A stretch of 10,782 bases of DNA from positions 1-10,782 of the forward strand of contig JAZSIT010000079.1 of the NCBI GenBank assembly GCA_045533895.1, given 5' to 3'. Shown here piece after piece: positions 1-6,061 of this stretch (position 1 is its first letter; every line of letters starts with the position of its first letter). The translations under genes were made by a program, and so were the position numbers. The notes beneath the pieces were generated by a model. It was not told the DNA's origin. It did not search any database and worked only from the letters and a program-made list of their open reading frames with translations. The stretch comes from SFLA01 sp045533895 (GTDB lineage Bacteria > Bacillota > Clostridia > Oscillospirales > CAG-382).

Positions 1-1812
1 GTGGTTGTATTCCCCCCACACGGGGAAGGCTGCGCCCACACGGTCCTTAAGAACGGACTTGCATCCCTTAACACAGCCGGAAATGTTTTTGATAATGCAG
101 TTTTCGGTATGCATTAAAACCTGCCTGCCGTAAACGGGATATTCACCGATATCCGTCTGAACAGACCTTGGCATTACCTCGGGAGAAACGCATATACCCG
201 AAAGACCCATTTCCTCATAAACACGGGCGGAACGTGTGTTGGATACGTTAAGATTATGGTCGCCGTAAACGGCAAATCCGCCGCAAAGAGATATATGGCC
301 GATATTGGACACCGTAACACGCTTTATGCCCATTTCACGCGCTTTCTCAAGAAGCGTGCGGATATCCCCTTCCTCTGCGGAGGTAATAACACGGGGAAGC
401 ACCACCGAAATAATATCCGCTTTTTCCTTGGGGAAACGTTCAGCTTCTATCTGCCAGACAGGTATATCTATTCTGGCGGCGTTGCTCGGGATATTAAACC
501 CGTTTTCAATATCGTAAATACGGTATATATCCCCCTTTACGGGAAGGAACAAAAGGGGTTCTTTTTTAATTTCAAATGGCTTTTGGCTGTCTACAGGAGA
601 ATTTGCTTTTAATATCTCCTCTTTAAGTCCCGACAAGGCGTCTCTGCGCAAGGCGTTTACTGCAGACGCAGGCATAAATATGCCCTCCTCCGCCTCTGCG
701 GTTATATTTCCTGCCTTAAAGCCGCTGCCGCCGGTTTTGGCAAGACGGGCTTCCAGCTCGCCGCTGTCCGTTCCCTTGCCGGTTGCAGGCAAGGAAGCAC
801 CGTAAGCGGTAAAGGCGTTTTCTTCGCACACGGCGGTAACGTAGGTTTCATCTTTGCCGAAATATCCCCATATATCAACGGTTTTTTCGGGCAAAGCCGG
901 TATTTGCACAGAGGTTTCTCTGGTTTTTTCTTTATCCGACTCCTTGCGGATGCCGAACATATTTTTACCCCTTGCGCCAACGTAATATCCGTCTGAAAAT
1001 CCGCTTCGGGAAAAGACGGCGGAAAGGGAATTTATCTCCTTTTCGTCAGGCACTCTGCCCTCGTCAAGCAACGTGCGGTAGGTCTTTGTAACCGAATAAA
1101 CGTATTCGGGAGATTTCATTCTGCCCTCTATTTTAAGGGAAGCCACACCGTCCGAAACCAATGAAGGAATATGATGAGCCAGACACATATCCTTTAAGGA
1201 AAGGTGATAGCCGCCTTCATAAGGCAATCTGCAGGGCTGGGCGCAGGCGCCACGGTTTCCGCTTCGTTTGCCGATAAAGGAGGACATAAAACAACCCCCC
1301 GACTGGGACACACAGTATGCGCCGTGGATAAACGCCTCTATCTCAATACCCGTTGCCACGCATTTTTGTATTTCCTCTCTGCTTGCTTCGCGGGCGATGA
1401 CCACACGCTCAAGCCCCATTTCTGCGGCTTTGACAACGCCTGCGGCAGAATGTATACACATCTGCGTAGACCCGTGGAGAGAAAGGTGAGGAAAATTAAC
1501 CTTTATTTCCTTGGCAAGACCCGGGTCCTGAATGATAATACCGTCGCACACCTTGTTTTCATACAGAAAACGGGCAAAGGAAAGTGCGGAATCAAGCTCT
1601 CTGTCGGTAACAAGAGTATTAAGGGTGATATACATTTTTTTACCCAGAAAATGCACCTTTTCTGAGGCGGACAGCAATTCGTCGTTATCAAAATTGCCTG
1701 CATAGGCGCGGGCGCCGAAGCTTTTGCCCGCAAGATAGACTGCGTCTGCCCCTGCGGCAAGGGCCGCTTCAAGAGATGGCATACCTCCTGCGGGGGAGAG
1801 AAGCTCTGTCAA
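1..1812 (-). CDS. U32 family peptidase / collagenase-like protein (RlhA/YdcP-type), 3' end outside window
   Basis: The reverse strand is open for 604 codons with no stop before position 1, so the C-terminus is missing. The N-terminus (LLSPAGGMPSLEAALAAGAD, residues 4-23) is the classic U32 barrel start. The U32 signature lies near residues 159-177 (EAFIHGAYC, then SQSGGCFMS), followed by GNRGACAQPCR with further conserved cysteines. The later part (visible end NCIIKNISGCVKGC, then DRVGAAFPVWGE) fits the DUF3656-type C-terminal region. In E. coli the related YdcP/RlhA is needed for hydroxylation of 23S rRNA C2501; other U32 members act on tRNA or are called collagenases, so the exact role here is inferred at family level only. 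I chose the TTG start at 1812, with AAAGGG 8 bases upstream; an in-frame GTG at 1821 overlaps that ribosome site and is less likely. A stop codon lies at 1830. It starts 25 bp after the S-component gene and has no visible promoter of its own, so it is probably the third gene of that operon. Confidence 0.93.
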   Translation of the reverse strand, partial: MTELLSPAGGMPSLEAALAAGADAVYLAGKSFGARAYAGNFDNDELLSASEKVHFLGKKMYITLNTLVTDRELDSALSFARFLYENKVCDGIIIQDPGLAKEIKVNFPHLSLHGSTQMCIHSAAGVVKAAEMGLERVVIAREASREEIQKCVATGIEIEAFIHGAYCVSQSGGCFMSSFIGKRSGNRGACAQPCRLPYEGGYHLSLKDMCLAHHIPSLVSDGVASLKIEGRMKSPEYVYSVTKTYRTLLDEGRVPDEKEINSLSAVFSRSGFSDGYYVGARGKNMFGIRKESDKEKTRETSVQIPALPEKTVDIWGYFGKDETYVTAVCEENAFTAYGASLPATGKGTDSGELEARLAKTGGSGFKAGNITAEAEEGIFMPASAVNALRRDALSGLKEEILKANSPVDSQKPFEIKKEPLLFLPVKGDIYRIYDIENGFNIPSNAARIDIPVWQIEAERFPKEKADIISVVLPRVITSAEEGDIRTLLEKAREMGIKRVTVSNIGHISLCGGFAVYGDHNLNVSNTRSARVYEEMGLSGICVSPEVMPRSVQTDIGEYPVYGRQVLMHTENCIIKNISGCVKGCKSVLKDRVGAAFPVWGEYNH

Positions 1813-1837
1813 AAAAATCACCCTTTCTTAAAAAATT

Positions 1838-2386
1838 TTAGCGGCTGTACATTTTTTCAAGCTTTAGCAATAACAGCACGAAGGGAGTTACCAAAAAGCC
1901 TGAGGCAAAATTGCCGACGCAATGATAAATATCAAATAAAAATCCCGTGGCTATCCATCCCAGAGTTGCCTGAAGATCAAGCCCGTAAAGAAGCGCCTGA
2001 CCCGGTGCATACAGCGCACCGAAGGCAAGACCGAACAGTCCGCAAACAAGAGGGCATATAAAATATCCCCACTTGCTTGTAATTATTTTTTGGGGGATAA
2101 GCATTGTTATCCCCCAAAGGATCGTCCATACGTACAGATACGGTACCCACCACGCCCCGAAGCCATCGAAGAGACCGCAAAGAAACACGAAAATATATAT
2201 GGGTATGAGCGCCTGCGCGCGGTAAACCGCGGTAAACGCCATTATGAAAAACCCGATAAGATGTATGTTCGGAAGTGCCTGAAGCGCCCATTTTGATGCG
2301 TACATCAATGCGCCCAGCATTGCAAACAACACAAGATGAAACAGCGTCTTAAACAGCGAACGGCTATTTCTCTGCTTTGAATTCAT
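1838..2386 (-). CDS. ECF transporter S component, probable cobalamin/corrinoid uptake
   Basis: This is a 182-residue, very hydrophobic protein with about six membrane segments, the size and pattern of an ECF S component (substrate-binding membrane subunit). The first segment holds an AxxxA pair (A22, A26), the kind of motif known to pack S components against the shared T subunit. No ATPase or T component is in the window, so it would be a group II system using a module encoded elsewhere. The ATG at 2386 lies inside the end of the upstream lipoprotein gene (23-bp overlap), with GGAG six bases before it, which suggests translational coupling. The substrate cannot be read from the protein alone. 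A cobalamin riboswitch heads the operon and the partner is a transcobalamin-like lipoprotein, so vitamin B12 or another corrinoid is the best inference. CbrT of lactobacilli is a known precedent for B12 uptake by an ECF S component; whether this is its ortholog is not established. Queuosine or another vitamin remains possible. Confidence 0.85.
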   Translation of the reverse strand: MNSKQRNSRSLFKTLFHLVLFAMLGALMYASKWALQALPNIHLIGFFIMAFTAVYRAQALIPIYIFVFLCGLFDGFGAWWVPYLYVWTILWGITMLIPQKIITSKWGYFICPLVCGLFGLAFGALYAPGQALLYGLDLQATLGWIATGFLFDIYHCVGNFASGFLVTPFVLLLLKLEKMYSR

Positions 2387-2777
2387 ATTCGGCTCCGTTT
2401 GTAACAGTTACACCGTCTGCACCGGTAAGGGCATATTCGCCGCCGACGTAAAGCGCCCAGTACATTCCGTGGGTATCATAATCCAGAGTCATACCGTTTA
2501 CCTGCTTTACGTACAAGCCGAAATCTCCCATCTCGCCGTCAAGCAATTCAAGCTGGGTAAGCGAATCGCCAAGGGTGGTTTTATCCGTAGAAACGGTTAA
2601 AACAACGGTTTTTTCCTCTGCGGTTATTTTAAGTGTAAAGGTGGTGCCGCCCTCGCCTACCGAAGCGTTTTCGGTATAGGTTGCGTCCTTCCACAGACCT
2701 GTAGGCTGTTCCTTGCAGGAAGCAAAGGCAAGGATGACCAAAACTAAAACGAGGGAAATTGATAAAAGCTTTTTCAT
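2364..2777 (-). CDS. DUF4430 (transcobalamin C-terminal-like) lipoprotein, putative corrinoid binder
   Basis: The product has 137 residues. A type II signal peptide (KK, then a long hydrophobic core) ends in a lipobox FAS-C with the acylated cysteine at residue 21; F at -3 is slightly unusual. The rest is one small beta-rich domain. Residues about 70-134 carry the DUF4430 pattern: D-S-L near 71-73, the G-x-Y-W core at 104-107 (GMYWALYVGGE), and the closing NGAEYEF. DUF4430 is related to the C-terminal beta domain of animal transcobalamin and intrinsic factor, which contacts B12; the alpha-helical barrel half of those proteins is absent here. Inference: an extracellular membrane-anchored protein that captures a corrinoid and passes it to the overlapping S component. 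The ATG at 2777 has a strong AAGGAG site seven bases upstream. That site can be masked by a leader stem, and the whole gene lies downstream of a cobalamin riboswitch, so repression by B12 is expected. Confidence 0.88.
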   Translation of the reverse strand: MKKLLSISLVLVLVILAFASCKEQPTGLWKDATYTENASVGEGGTTFTLKITAEEKTVVLTVSTDKTTLGDSLTQLELLDGEMGDFGLYVKQVNGMTLDYDTHGMYWALYVGGEYALTGADGVTVTNGAEYEFKAEK

Positions 2778-2779
2778 GT

Positions 2780-2822
2780 TTTTTCTCCTTAAAAATAAAA
2801 AATAGTATTATCCGGAGAAAAA
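2780..2822 (-). promoter_or_regulatory. Shine-Dalgarno-masking stem of the lipoprotein leader
   Basis: On the minus strand TTTTTCTCC (2822-2814) is a perfect 9-bp complement of GGAGAAAAA (2788-2780), which contains the ribosome site of the DUF4430 lipoprotein. The 25-base loop is almost all A and T. Formation of this stem would block translation initiation, so it is a good candidate for the off-state of the riboswitch. The pairing is seen directly; its use as a switch is inferred. Confidence 0.65.
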
Positions 2823-2830
2823 TCGTCCTG

Positions 2831-2880
2831 CCCGCTTCACGCTTTCTTCGGGGAAAAGCGTTTGCCCAAGCGGGTGACGC
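2831..2880 (-). promoter_or_regulatory. Riboswitch expression platform with two competing hairpins
   Basis: Between aptamer and ribosome site two mutually exclusive folds are possible on the minus strand. Fold A pairs GCGT (2880-2877) with ACGC (2861-2858) and CCC (2874-2872) with GGG (2867-2865) around a GCTT loop. Fold B pairs CCCGCTT (2874-2868) with AAGCGGG (2837-2831) and, inside it, ACGCTTT (2861-2855) with AAAGCGT (2845-2839). Fold B is the longer. It is not directly followed by a U-tract, so a simple intrinsic terminator is unlikely, and control at the level of translation fits better. The element CAAAC (2864-2860) could also pair with aptamer loop L5. Confidence 0.55.
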
Positions 2881-2886
2881 ATTTTA

Positions 2887-3006
2887 CAGAAAGAGAAGTA
2901 TTCCGGCTTTCACGGCAATGGCTGTTGCGGGGGAATCAAACCCCACTTTCCTTCACGGCGGGTGCGGTTTTTCTACACGCCGACACACGCCACAAAACGT
3001 TTTCTG
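2887..3006 (-). promoter_or_regulatory. Cobalamin riboswitch aptamer, compact (class II-like)
   Basis: The minus-strand leader carries the conserved order of a cobalamin aptamer. CAGAAA (3006-3001) closes with TTTCTG (2892-2887) as P1. CGGCG (2982-2978) pairs with CGCCG (2960-2956). Then comes GGAAAGTG (2951-2944), a P5 hairpin GGGG-TTTGATT-CCCC (2944-2930), CGCAACAGCC (2929-2920), and the 3' core AAGCCGGAATAC (2909-2898), which matches the B12-box type AAGYCxGAATAC. The long peripheral P7-P9 arms of classical AdoCbl riboswitches are absent, so it resembles the short class II/variant cobalamin aptamers such as env8. It lies between a strong promoter and the DUF4430 lipoprotein gene. Ligand form (AdoCbl, methyl- or hydroxocobalamin) cannot be told from sequence. 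Exact helix borders were drawn by eye. Confidence 0.85.
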
Positions 3007-3027
3007 CTTTTTTCTATGGATGTATTT

Positions 3028-3056
3028 ATTATATATCCGCAAGCAAAATAAGTCAA
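3028..3056 (-). promoter_or_regulatory. Promoter of the riboswitch-lipoprotein-S component operon
   Basis: On the minus strand there is TTGACT (3056-3051), a 17-base spacer and TATAAT (3033-3028), a near-perfect housekeeping sigma promoter. Transcription would begin near 3021, about 15 bases before the aptamer. The box starts only 8 bp after the stop of the upstream XRE gene, and no terminator separates them, so some read-through from the regulator gene is possible. Confidence 0.85.
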
Positions 3057-3063
3057 GAAATAC

Positions 3064-3288
3064 TCACATAGGAACAAAAACATCTTTTGGCTCTATGCCG
3101 AAGCGGCGGCAAAGTCTAATAATCGCATCTGCCTTCAGCCGCAAGGAAATATCGCCCGCTTCAAGTTTTGTAAGCACATAAACGCTTATCCCCAACACCT
3201 CCGCCATATCTTTTTCTGACAGCCCGTGTGCGGTGCGTATTCTTTTAATATTCTCACACATAACAAAAAGCTCATTTTCATTTTGCAT
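3064..3288 (-). CDS. Small XRE-family helix-turn-helix protein
   Basis: A 74-residue protein that is essentially one HTH_3/Cro-CI domain (residues about 10-70). The recognition region reads KDMAEVLGISVYVLTKLEAGDISLR, followed by helices with IIRLCRRFGIEPKDVF, the usual XRE ending. There is no sensor or catalytic domain, so it is either a minimal repressor or part of a multi-protein switch. The ATG at 3288 has an excellent GGAGGTGA site seven bases upstream. It is transcribed divergently from a ribbon-helix-helix gene across 96 bp. A 13-bp palindrome overlaps its own -10 region, so autoregulation is likely. Its target is unknown; nothing links it to B12 control except position. Confidence 0.9.
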   Translation of the reverse strand: MQNENELFVMCENIKRIRTAHGLSEKDMAEVLGISVYVLTKLEAGDISLRLKADAIIRLCRRFGIEPKDVFVPM

Positions 3289-3309
3289 TTTCGTATCACC
3301 TCCGTGTAT

Positions 3310-3338
3310 ATGATAACATAGTGTTAGTATATTTTCAA
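3310..3338 (-). promoter_or_regulatory. Promoter of the XRE regulator gene
   Basis: The minus strand shows TTGAAA (3338-3333), a 17-base spacer and TATCAT (3315-3310), about 20 bp before the ATG. The -10 and the inner spacer are covered by the palindrome TAACA-TAG-TGTTA (3314-3326), as expected for a repressed promoter. Confidence 0.65.
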
Positions 3339-3350
3339 GAGAAAAGTTAG

Positions 3351-3356
3351 TATAAT
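3351..3356 (+). promoter_or_regulatory. Probable -10 box of the RHH gene
   Basis: A perfect TATAAT stands 28 bp before the ATG of the ribbon-helix-helix gene. No good -35 is seen at 17 bp (tatatt at 3328-3333), so the promoter may be weak or need an activator. The TGTTA half-site at 3356-3360 abuts it. Confidence 0.45.
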
Positions 3357-3384
3357 GTTATTAAAATGATAGTGAGGTGTTATC

Positions 3385-3576
3385 ATGGCGACAAGTAAAA
3401 TACAAACCGGAATAAGATTTGAGCCTGAATTGCTGTATAAAATTACAGTTGTGGCAAAGAACAACAAGCGTTCTCTTAATGCACAGCTTGAGTTTCTTGC
3501 TTCGGAATGCGTAAAGGAGTTTGAAAAAGAAAACGGCGAAATTCCCGTAAGCAGTGAAGTTCTGTACAAAAAATAA
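3385..3576 (+). CDS. Arc-type ribbon-helix-helix DNA-binding protein
   Basis: A 63-residue protein with the Arc/MetJ fold pattern: a short beta strand TGIRF (8-12), helix A PELLYKITVVAKNN (14-27), the turn KRS, and helix B LNAQLEFLASECVKEFEKEN. The R-S-x-N-A-x-L core is the hallmark that separates Arc-like RHH proteins from random short ORFs. Such proteins bind DNA as dimers through the paired strands, usually at repeated half-sites, and often repress their own promoter. GAGGTG at 3374-3379 is a good ribosome site five bases from the ATG. ATGATA (3366-3371) can pair with TATCAT (3381-3386), placing the ribosome site in a hairpin loop. RHH proteins are often antitoxins, but no toxin gene follows: a strong terminator comes at once. 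Target unknown. Confidence 0.85.
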   Translation: MATSKIQTGIRFEPELLYKITVVAKNNKRSLNAQLEFLASECVKEFEKENGEIPVSSEVLYKK

Positions 3577-3587
3577 AAAAACAAAAC

Positions 3588-3627
3588 GGATTGCTTTTAC
3601 CTTTGTAAAAGCAATCCTTGATTTTTT
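3588..3627 (+). terminator. Intrinsic terminator after the RHH gene
   Basis: A perfect 13-bp stem, GGATTGCTTTTAC (3588-3600) with GTAAAAGCAATCC (3605-3617), around a CTTT loop, followed by TTGATTTTTT. It lies 11 bp after the RHH stop codon. Its downstream tail is also the -35 box of the pcrA promoter. Confidence 0.92.
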
Positions 3628-3646
3628 CTTCAATATATAGTATAAT
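3618..3646 (+). promoter_or_regulatory. Promoter of pcrA
   Basis: TTGATT (3618-3623), a 17-base spacer and TATAAT (3641-3646) form a clear housekeeping promoter 29 bp before the pcrA ATG. The -35 hexamer is the first part of the terminator U-tract of the upstream gene, so termination and re-initiation are packed into the same bases. Confidence 0.8.
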
Positions 3647-3675
3647 ATGTTGATTAACCTAAAAACGGAGAACCC

Positions 3676-6003
3676 ATGACATATACTGAGGCAAAACGAA
3701 AACTTTTTAAGCGGTTGTACCGCAATCTTAACGATAAACAGAAAGAAGCTGTGTTTACCGTAAAGGGTCCCCTTCTGGTCCTTGCAGGCGCGGGAAGCGG
3801 AAAGACCACCGTGCTGGTAAACCGAATTGCACATATAGTTAACTACGGAAACGCTTATAATACGGAAACAGAAAAGCCCGAGGGCGCAGATATTAGCTAT
3901 ATGCAGTATCTTTGCGATTACGGCGAGGATATGCAGATTAAGGATTATCTTAAGAAATGCGCCGTTTCCCCTGCATTCCCGTCCCAAGTGCTGTGCGTTA
4001 CCTTTACCAACAAGGCGGCGGAGGAGTTCCGCACCCGTCTTAAAGCGTCCCTTGGCGATGGCGCAAGTGAGATTTGGGCAGGTACGTTCCACTCTATATG
4101 CGTGCGTATACTTCGAAAGCATATTCATCTTTTGGATTTTGACAACAGCTTTACTATATATGACAGTGACGACAGCAAGAAAACCATTGCCGCTTGCATT
4201 AAAAAGCTGAATTTAAGCGAGGATATTTTATCCCCCGCTATTATTCAAAACGAGATTTCCCGCATTAAGGAAAAGGGTTATACGGCGGAGGAATACGCCG
4301 CCACCGCATCCGATTTCAGAGAAAGACATATTTCGTCGGTCTACACCGAGTACGCGCGTACCATGAAAAACGCATCGGCACTGGATTTTGACGATATTAT
4401 TCTTTTTACAAATATTCTCTTTGATACTCATCCCGAGGTGCTGGAAAGATACCGCAAAAAGTTTGAATATATACTTGTAGACGAATATCAGGACACGAAC
4501 CCTTCCCAAAGCCAGCTTATACATTATCTGGCAGGAGACAAGCGGAACGTCTGCGTGGTGGGAGACGACGACCAGTCCATATACTCCTTCCGCGGTGCTA
4601 CGGTTGAGAATATTCTTAATTTTGATAAACAGTTTCCCCAAACCAAAACGGTGCGGCTTGAGCAAAACTACCGCTCAACTCAAAACATACTTACCGCCGC
4701 AAACGAGGTTATATCCAACAACAGCGGAAGAAAGGGCAAGACTCTTTGGACCGATGCGGGCGACGGCGAGAAGATAACACTTAAAAAGCTTCCCACACAG
4801 ACGGAGGAAGCACAGTACATTGTAAATTATATCGACGATAAGGTAAGGACCCGTATTAACGGCTACGGCGACTTTGCGGTGCTTTACCGCGTTAACGCTC
4901 AGGCAAACGCTATTGAAAGCGCCCTGTCACACGCCCACATACCTTATTGCATTTACGGCGGCATACGTTTTTTTGAAAGAAAGGAAATTAAGGATATTAT
5001 CGCATATCTTTCGGTTATTCTTAATCCCAAAGACGATGTGCGCGCACGCCGTATAATAAACGTGCCCGCAAGAGGTATAGGAAAAACCACGGTGGACGGG
5101 CTTGATGCCTTTGCTTCAAAAAACAGCATATCTCTCCTTGAGGCGGCTTGCCGCAGTGAGGAAATACCCGGTCTTTCCCGCGCACACCAAAAGTTAAACC
5201 AGTTCTGTATGCTTATTGAAGAACTGCGTGAGTTTGCCCAGACACACACCCTTGGTGAAATTGTGGACAAGGTAATGGAAAAGACCCAGTACAAGCAGTT
5301 TCTTATATCCGGTGAGGACGGAGAAGACAAGTTACGTAACGCAGAGGAATTTATATCCTCCGCAAGGCTCTTTGAGGAAACTGCGGAGACACCTACATTG
5401 CAAGCATTTCTCGAAGATATTTCACTTGTGTCCGATACCGACGATTACGACCCCGACCAGCCCAGAGTAACGCTGATGACAGTGCACTCCGCCAAGGGAC
5501 TTGAGTTTAACACCGTGTTCCTGCCCGGATTTGAGGACGGGCTGTTCCCCTCGTCAAGATCTGTTGCGGAGAAAAAGGAACTGGAGGAAGAGCGCAGACT
5601 GGCTTACGTTGCTATGACCAGAGCCAGAAAGCAGCTTATTATACTTCACACCTCCACCCGTATGATGTACGGACAGACCAACGTAAACCGAATTTCCCGC
5701 TTTGCAGAGGAAATTCCCGAGGAATGTATAAAGACGGAGGCGCGTGCAAGCTACAGCGCCCCTTACAAGCAGAAAAAGGATCCTGCGGCATACGCGGCAA
5801 GATCTACCTTTACCACCTCTGCTCCCAAAAAGGACACGCCTATGATAAAGCCCGGCGCCCGTGTGCGCCACGCATTTTTCGGTGAGGGTGAGATAATCAC
5901 CGCCGAGGCGATGGGCGGCGACGTGCTGTATGAGATACAGTTTGATAACGGCACGGTGAAGAAATTATTGGGACAGTATGCGAAGCTAACTGAAATAAAC
6001 TGA
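3676..6003 (+). CDS. pcrA: ATP-dependent DNA helicase PcrA (UvrD/Rep superfamily 1A)
   Basis: A full-length 775-residue 3'-to-5' DNA helicase used in excision repair, rolling-circle replication and removal of RecA or stalled polymerase. All superfamily 1 motifs are present: Q motif LNDKQKEAV (18-26), Walker A GAGSGKTT (38-45), Ia VTFTNKAA (108-115), Ib GTFHS (136-140), Walker B VDEYQD (268-273), III GDDDQSIYSFRGA (296-308), IV EQNYRST (329-335), V TVHSAKGLEF (602-611) and VI VAMTRAR (645-651). GFEDGLFPSSRS after motif V is typical of PcrA/UvrD rather than RecB or AddA. The last 50 residues (PGARVRHAFFGEGEI to the end) form the Tudor-like tail that in PcrA/UvrD contacts RNA polymerase. About 45 residues (56-103) are inserted between motifs I and Ia, a form seen in clostridial homologs. 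GGAG five bases before the ATG supports the start. It has its own promoter. Confidence 0.97.
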   Translation: MTYTEAKRKLFKRLYRNLNDKQKEAVFTVKGPLLVLAGAGSGKTTVLVNRIAHIVNYGNAYNTETEKPEGADISYMQYLCDYGEDMQIKDYLKKCAVSPAFPSQVLCVTFTNKAAEEFRTRLKASLGDGASEIWAGTFHSICVRILRKHIHLLDFDNSFTIYDSDDSKKTIAACIKKLNLSEDILSPAIIQNEISRIKEKGYTAEEYAATASDFRERHISSVYTEYARTMKNASALDFDDIILFTNILFDTHPEVLERYRKKFEYILVDEYQDTNPSQSQLIHYLAGDKRNVCVVGDDDQSIYSFRGATVENILNFDKQFPQTKTVRLEQNYRSTQNILTAANEVISNNSGRKGKTLWTDAGDGEKITLKKLPTQTEEAQYIVNYIDDKVRTRINGYGDFAVLYRVNAQANAIESALSHAHIPYCIYGGIRFFERKEIKDIIAYLSVILNPKDDVRARRIINVPARGIGKTTVDGLDAFASKNSISLLEAACRSEEIPGLSRAHQKLNQFCMLIEELREFAQTHTLGEIVDKVMEKTQYKQFLISGEDGEDKLRNAEEFISSARLFEETAETPTLQAFLEDISLVSDTDDYDPDQPRVTLMTVHSAKGLEFNTVFLPGFEDGLFPSSRSVAEKKELEEERRLAYVAMTRARKQLIILHTSTRMMYGQTNVNRISRFAEEIPEECIKTEARASYSAPYKQKKDPAAYAARSTFTTSAPKKDTPMIKPGARVRHAFFGEGEIITAEAMGGDVLYEIQFDNGTVKKLLGQYAKLTEIN

Positions 6004-6061
6004 AACGGTTCATTCGGCGCAGACCCAAAAACGCAATAAGAAAAATGTTTTGATAATCGTA

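Larger units (their letters stand above)
3310..3386. promoter_or_regulatory. Candidate operator cluster between divergent XRE and RHH genes
   Basis: Four copies of the half-site TGTTA/TAACA occur in the short divergent region: 3314-3318 (reverse), 3322-3326, 3356-3360 and 3378-3382. The first two form a perfect palindrome with a 3-base centre over the XRE -10 box. ATGATAACA (3310-3318) and TGTTATCAT (3378-3386) form a perfect 9-bp inverted repeat, with one arm over the XRE -10 and the other over the RHH start codon. TTAGTATA is also repeated directly (3324-3331 and 3347-3354). Binding by either neighbour protein is inferred. Confidence 0.5.

Noticed and set aside
1204..1665. 153-codon plus-strand frame
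   Set aside because: Antisense to the U32 gene, which carries the family signature in this very stretch on the other strand.
2831..2874. Intrinsic terminator as the riboswitch output
   Set aside because: The CCCGCTT/AAGCGGG stem is followed by CAGGACGA before the T-run, so there is no adjacent U-tract. Masking of the ribosome site is the better model.
2759..3181. 140-codon plus-strand frame
   Set aside because: It covers the cobalamin aptamer and parts of two minus-strand genes. The RNA structure and promoter explain the region better.
3064..3576. Toxin-antitoxin module made of the XRE and RHH proteins
   Set aside because: Both genes look like DNA-binding proteins, they are divergent rather than in one operon, and neither has a toxin-like partner next to it.
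3361..4128. 255-codon minus-strand frame across the RHH gene, terminator and start of pcrA
   Set aside because: It crosses a clear terminator and two promoters, is antisense to motif-bearing genes, and its translation has no recognisable domain.
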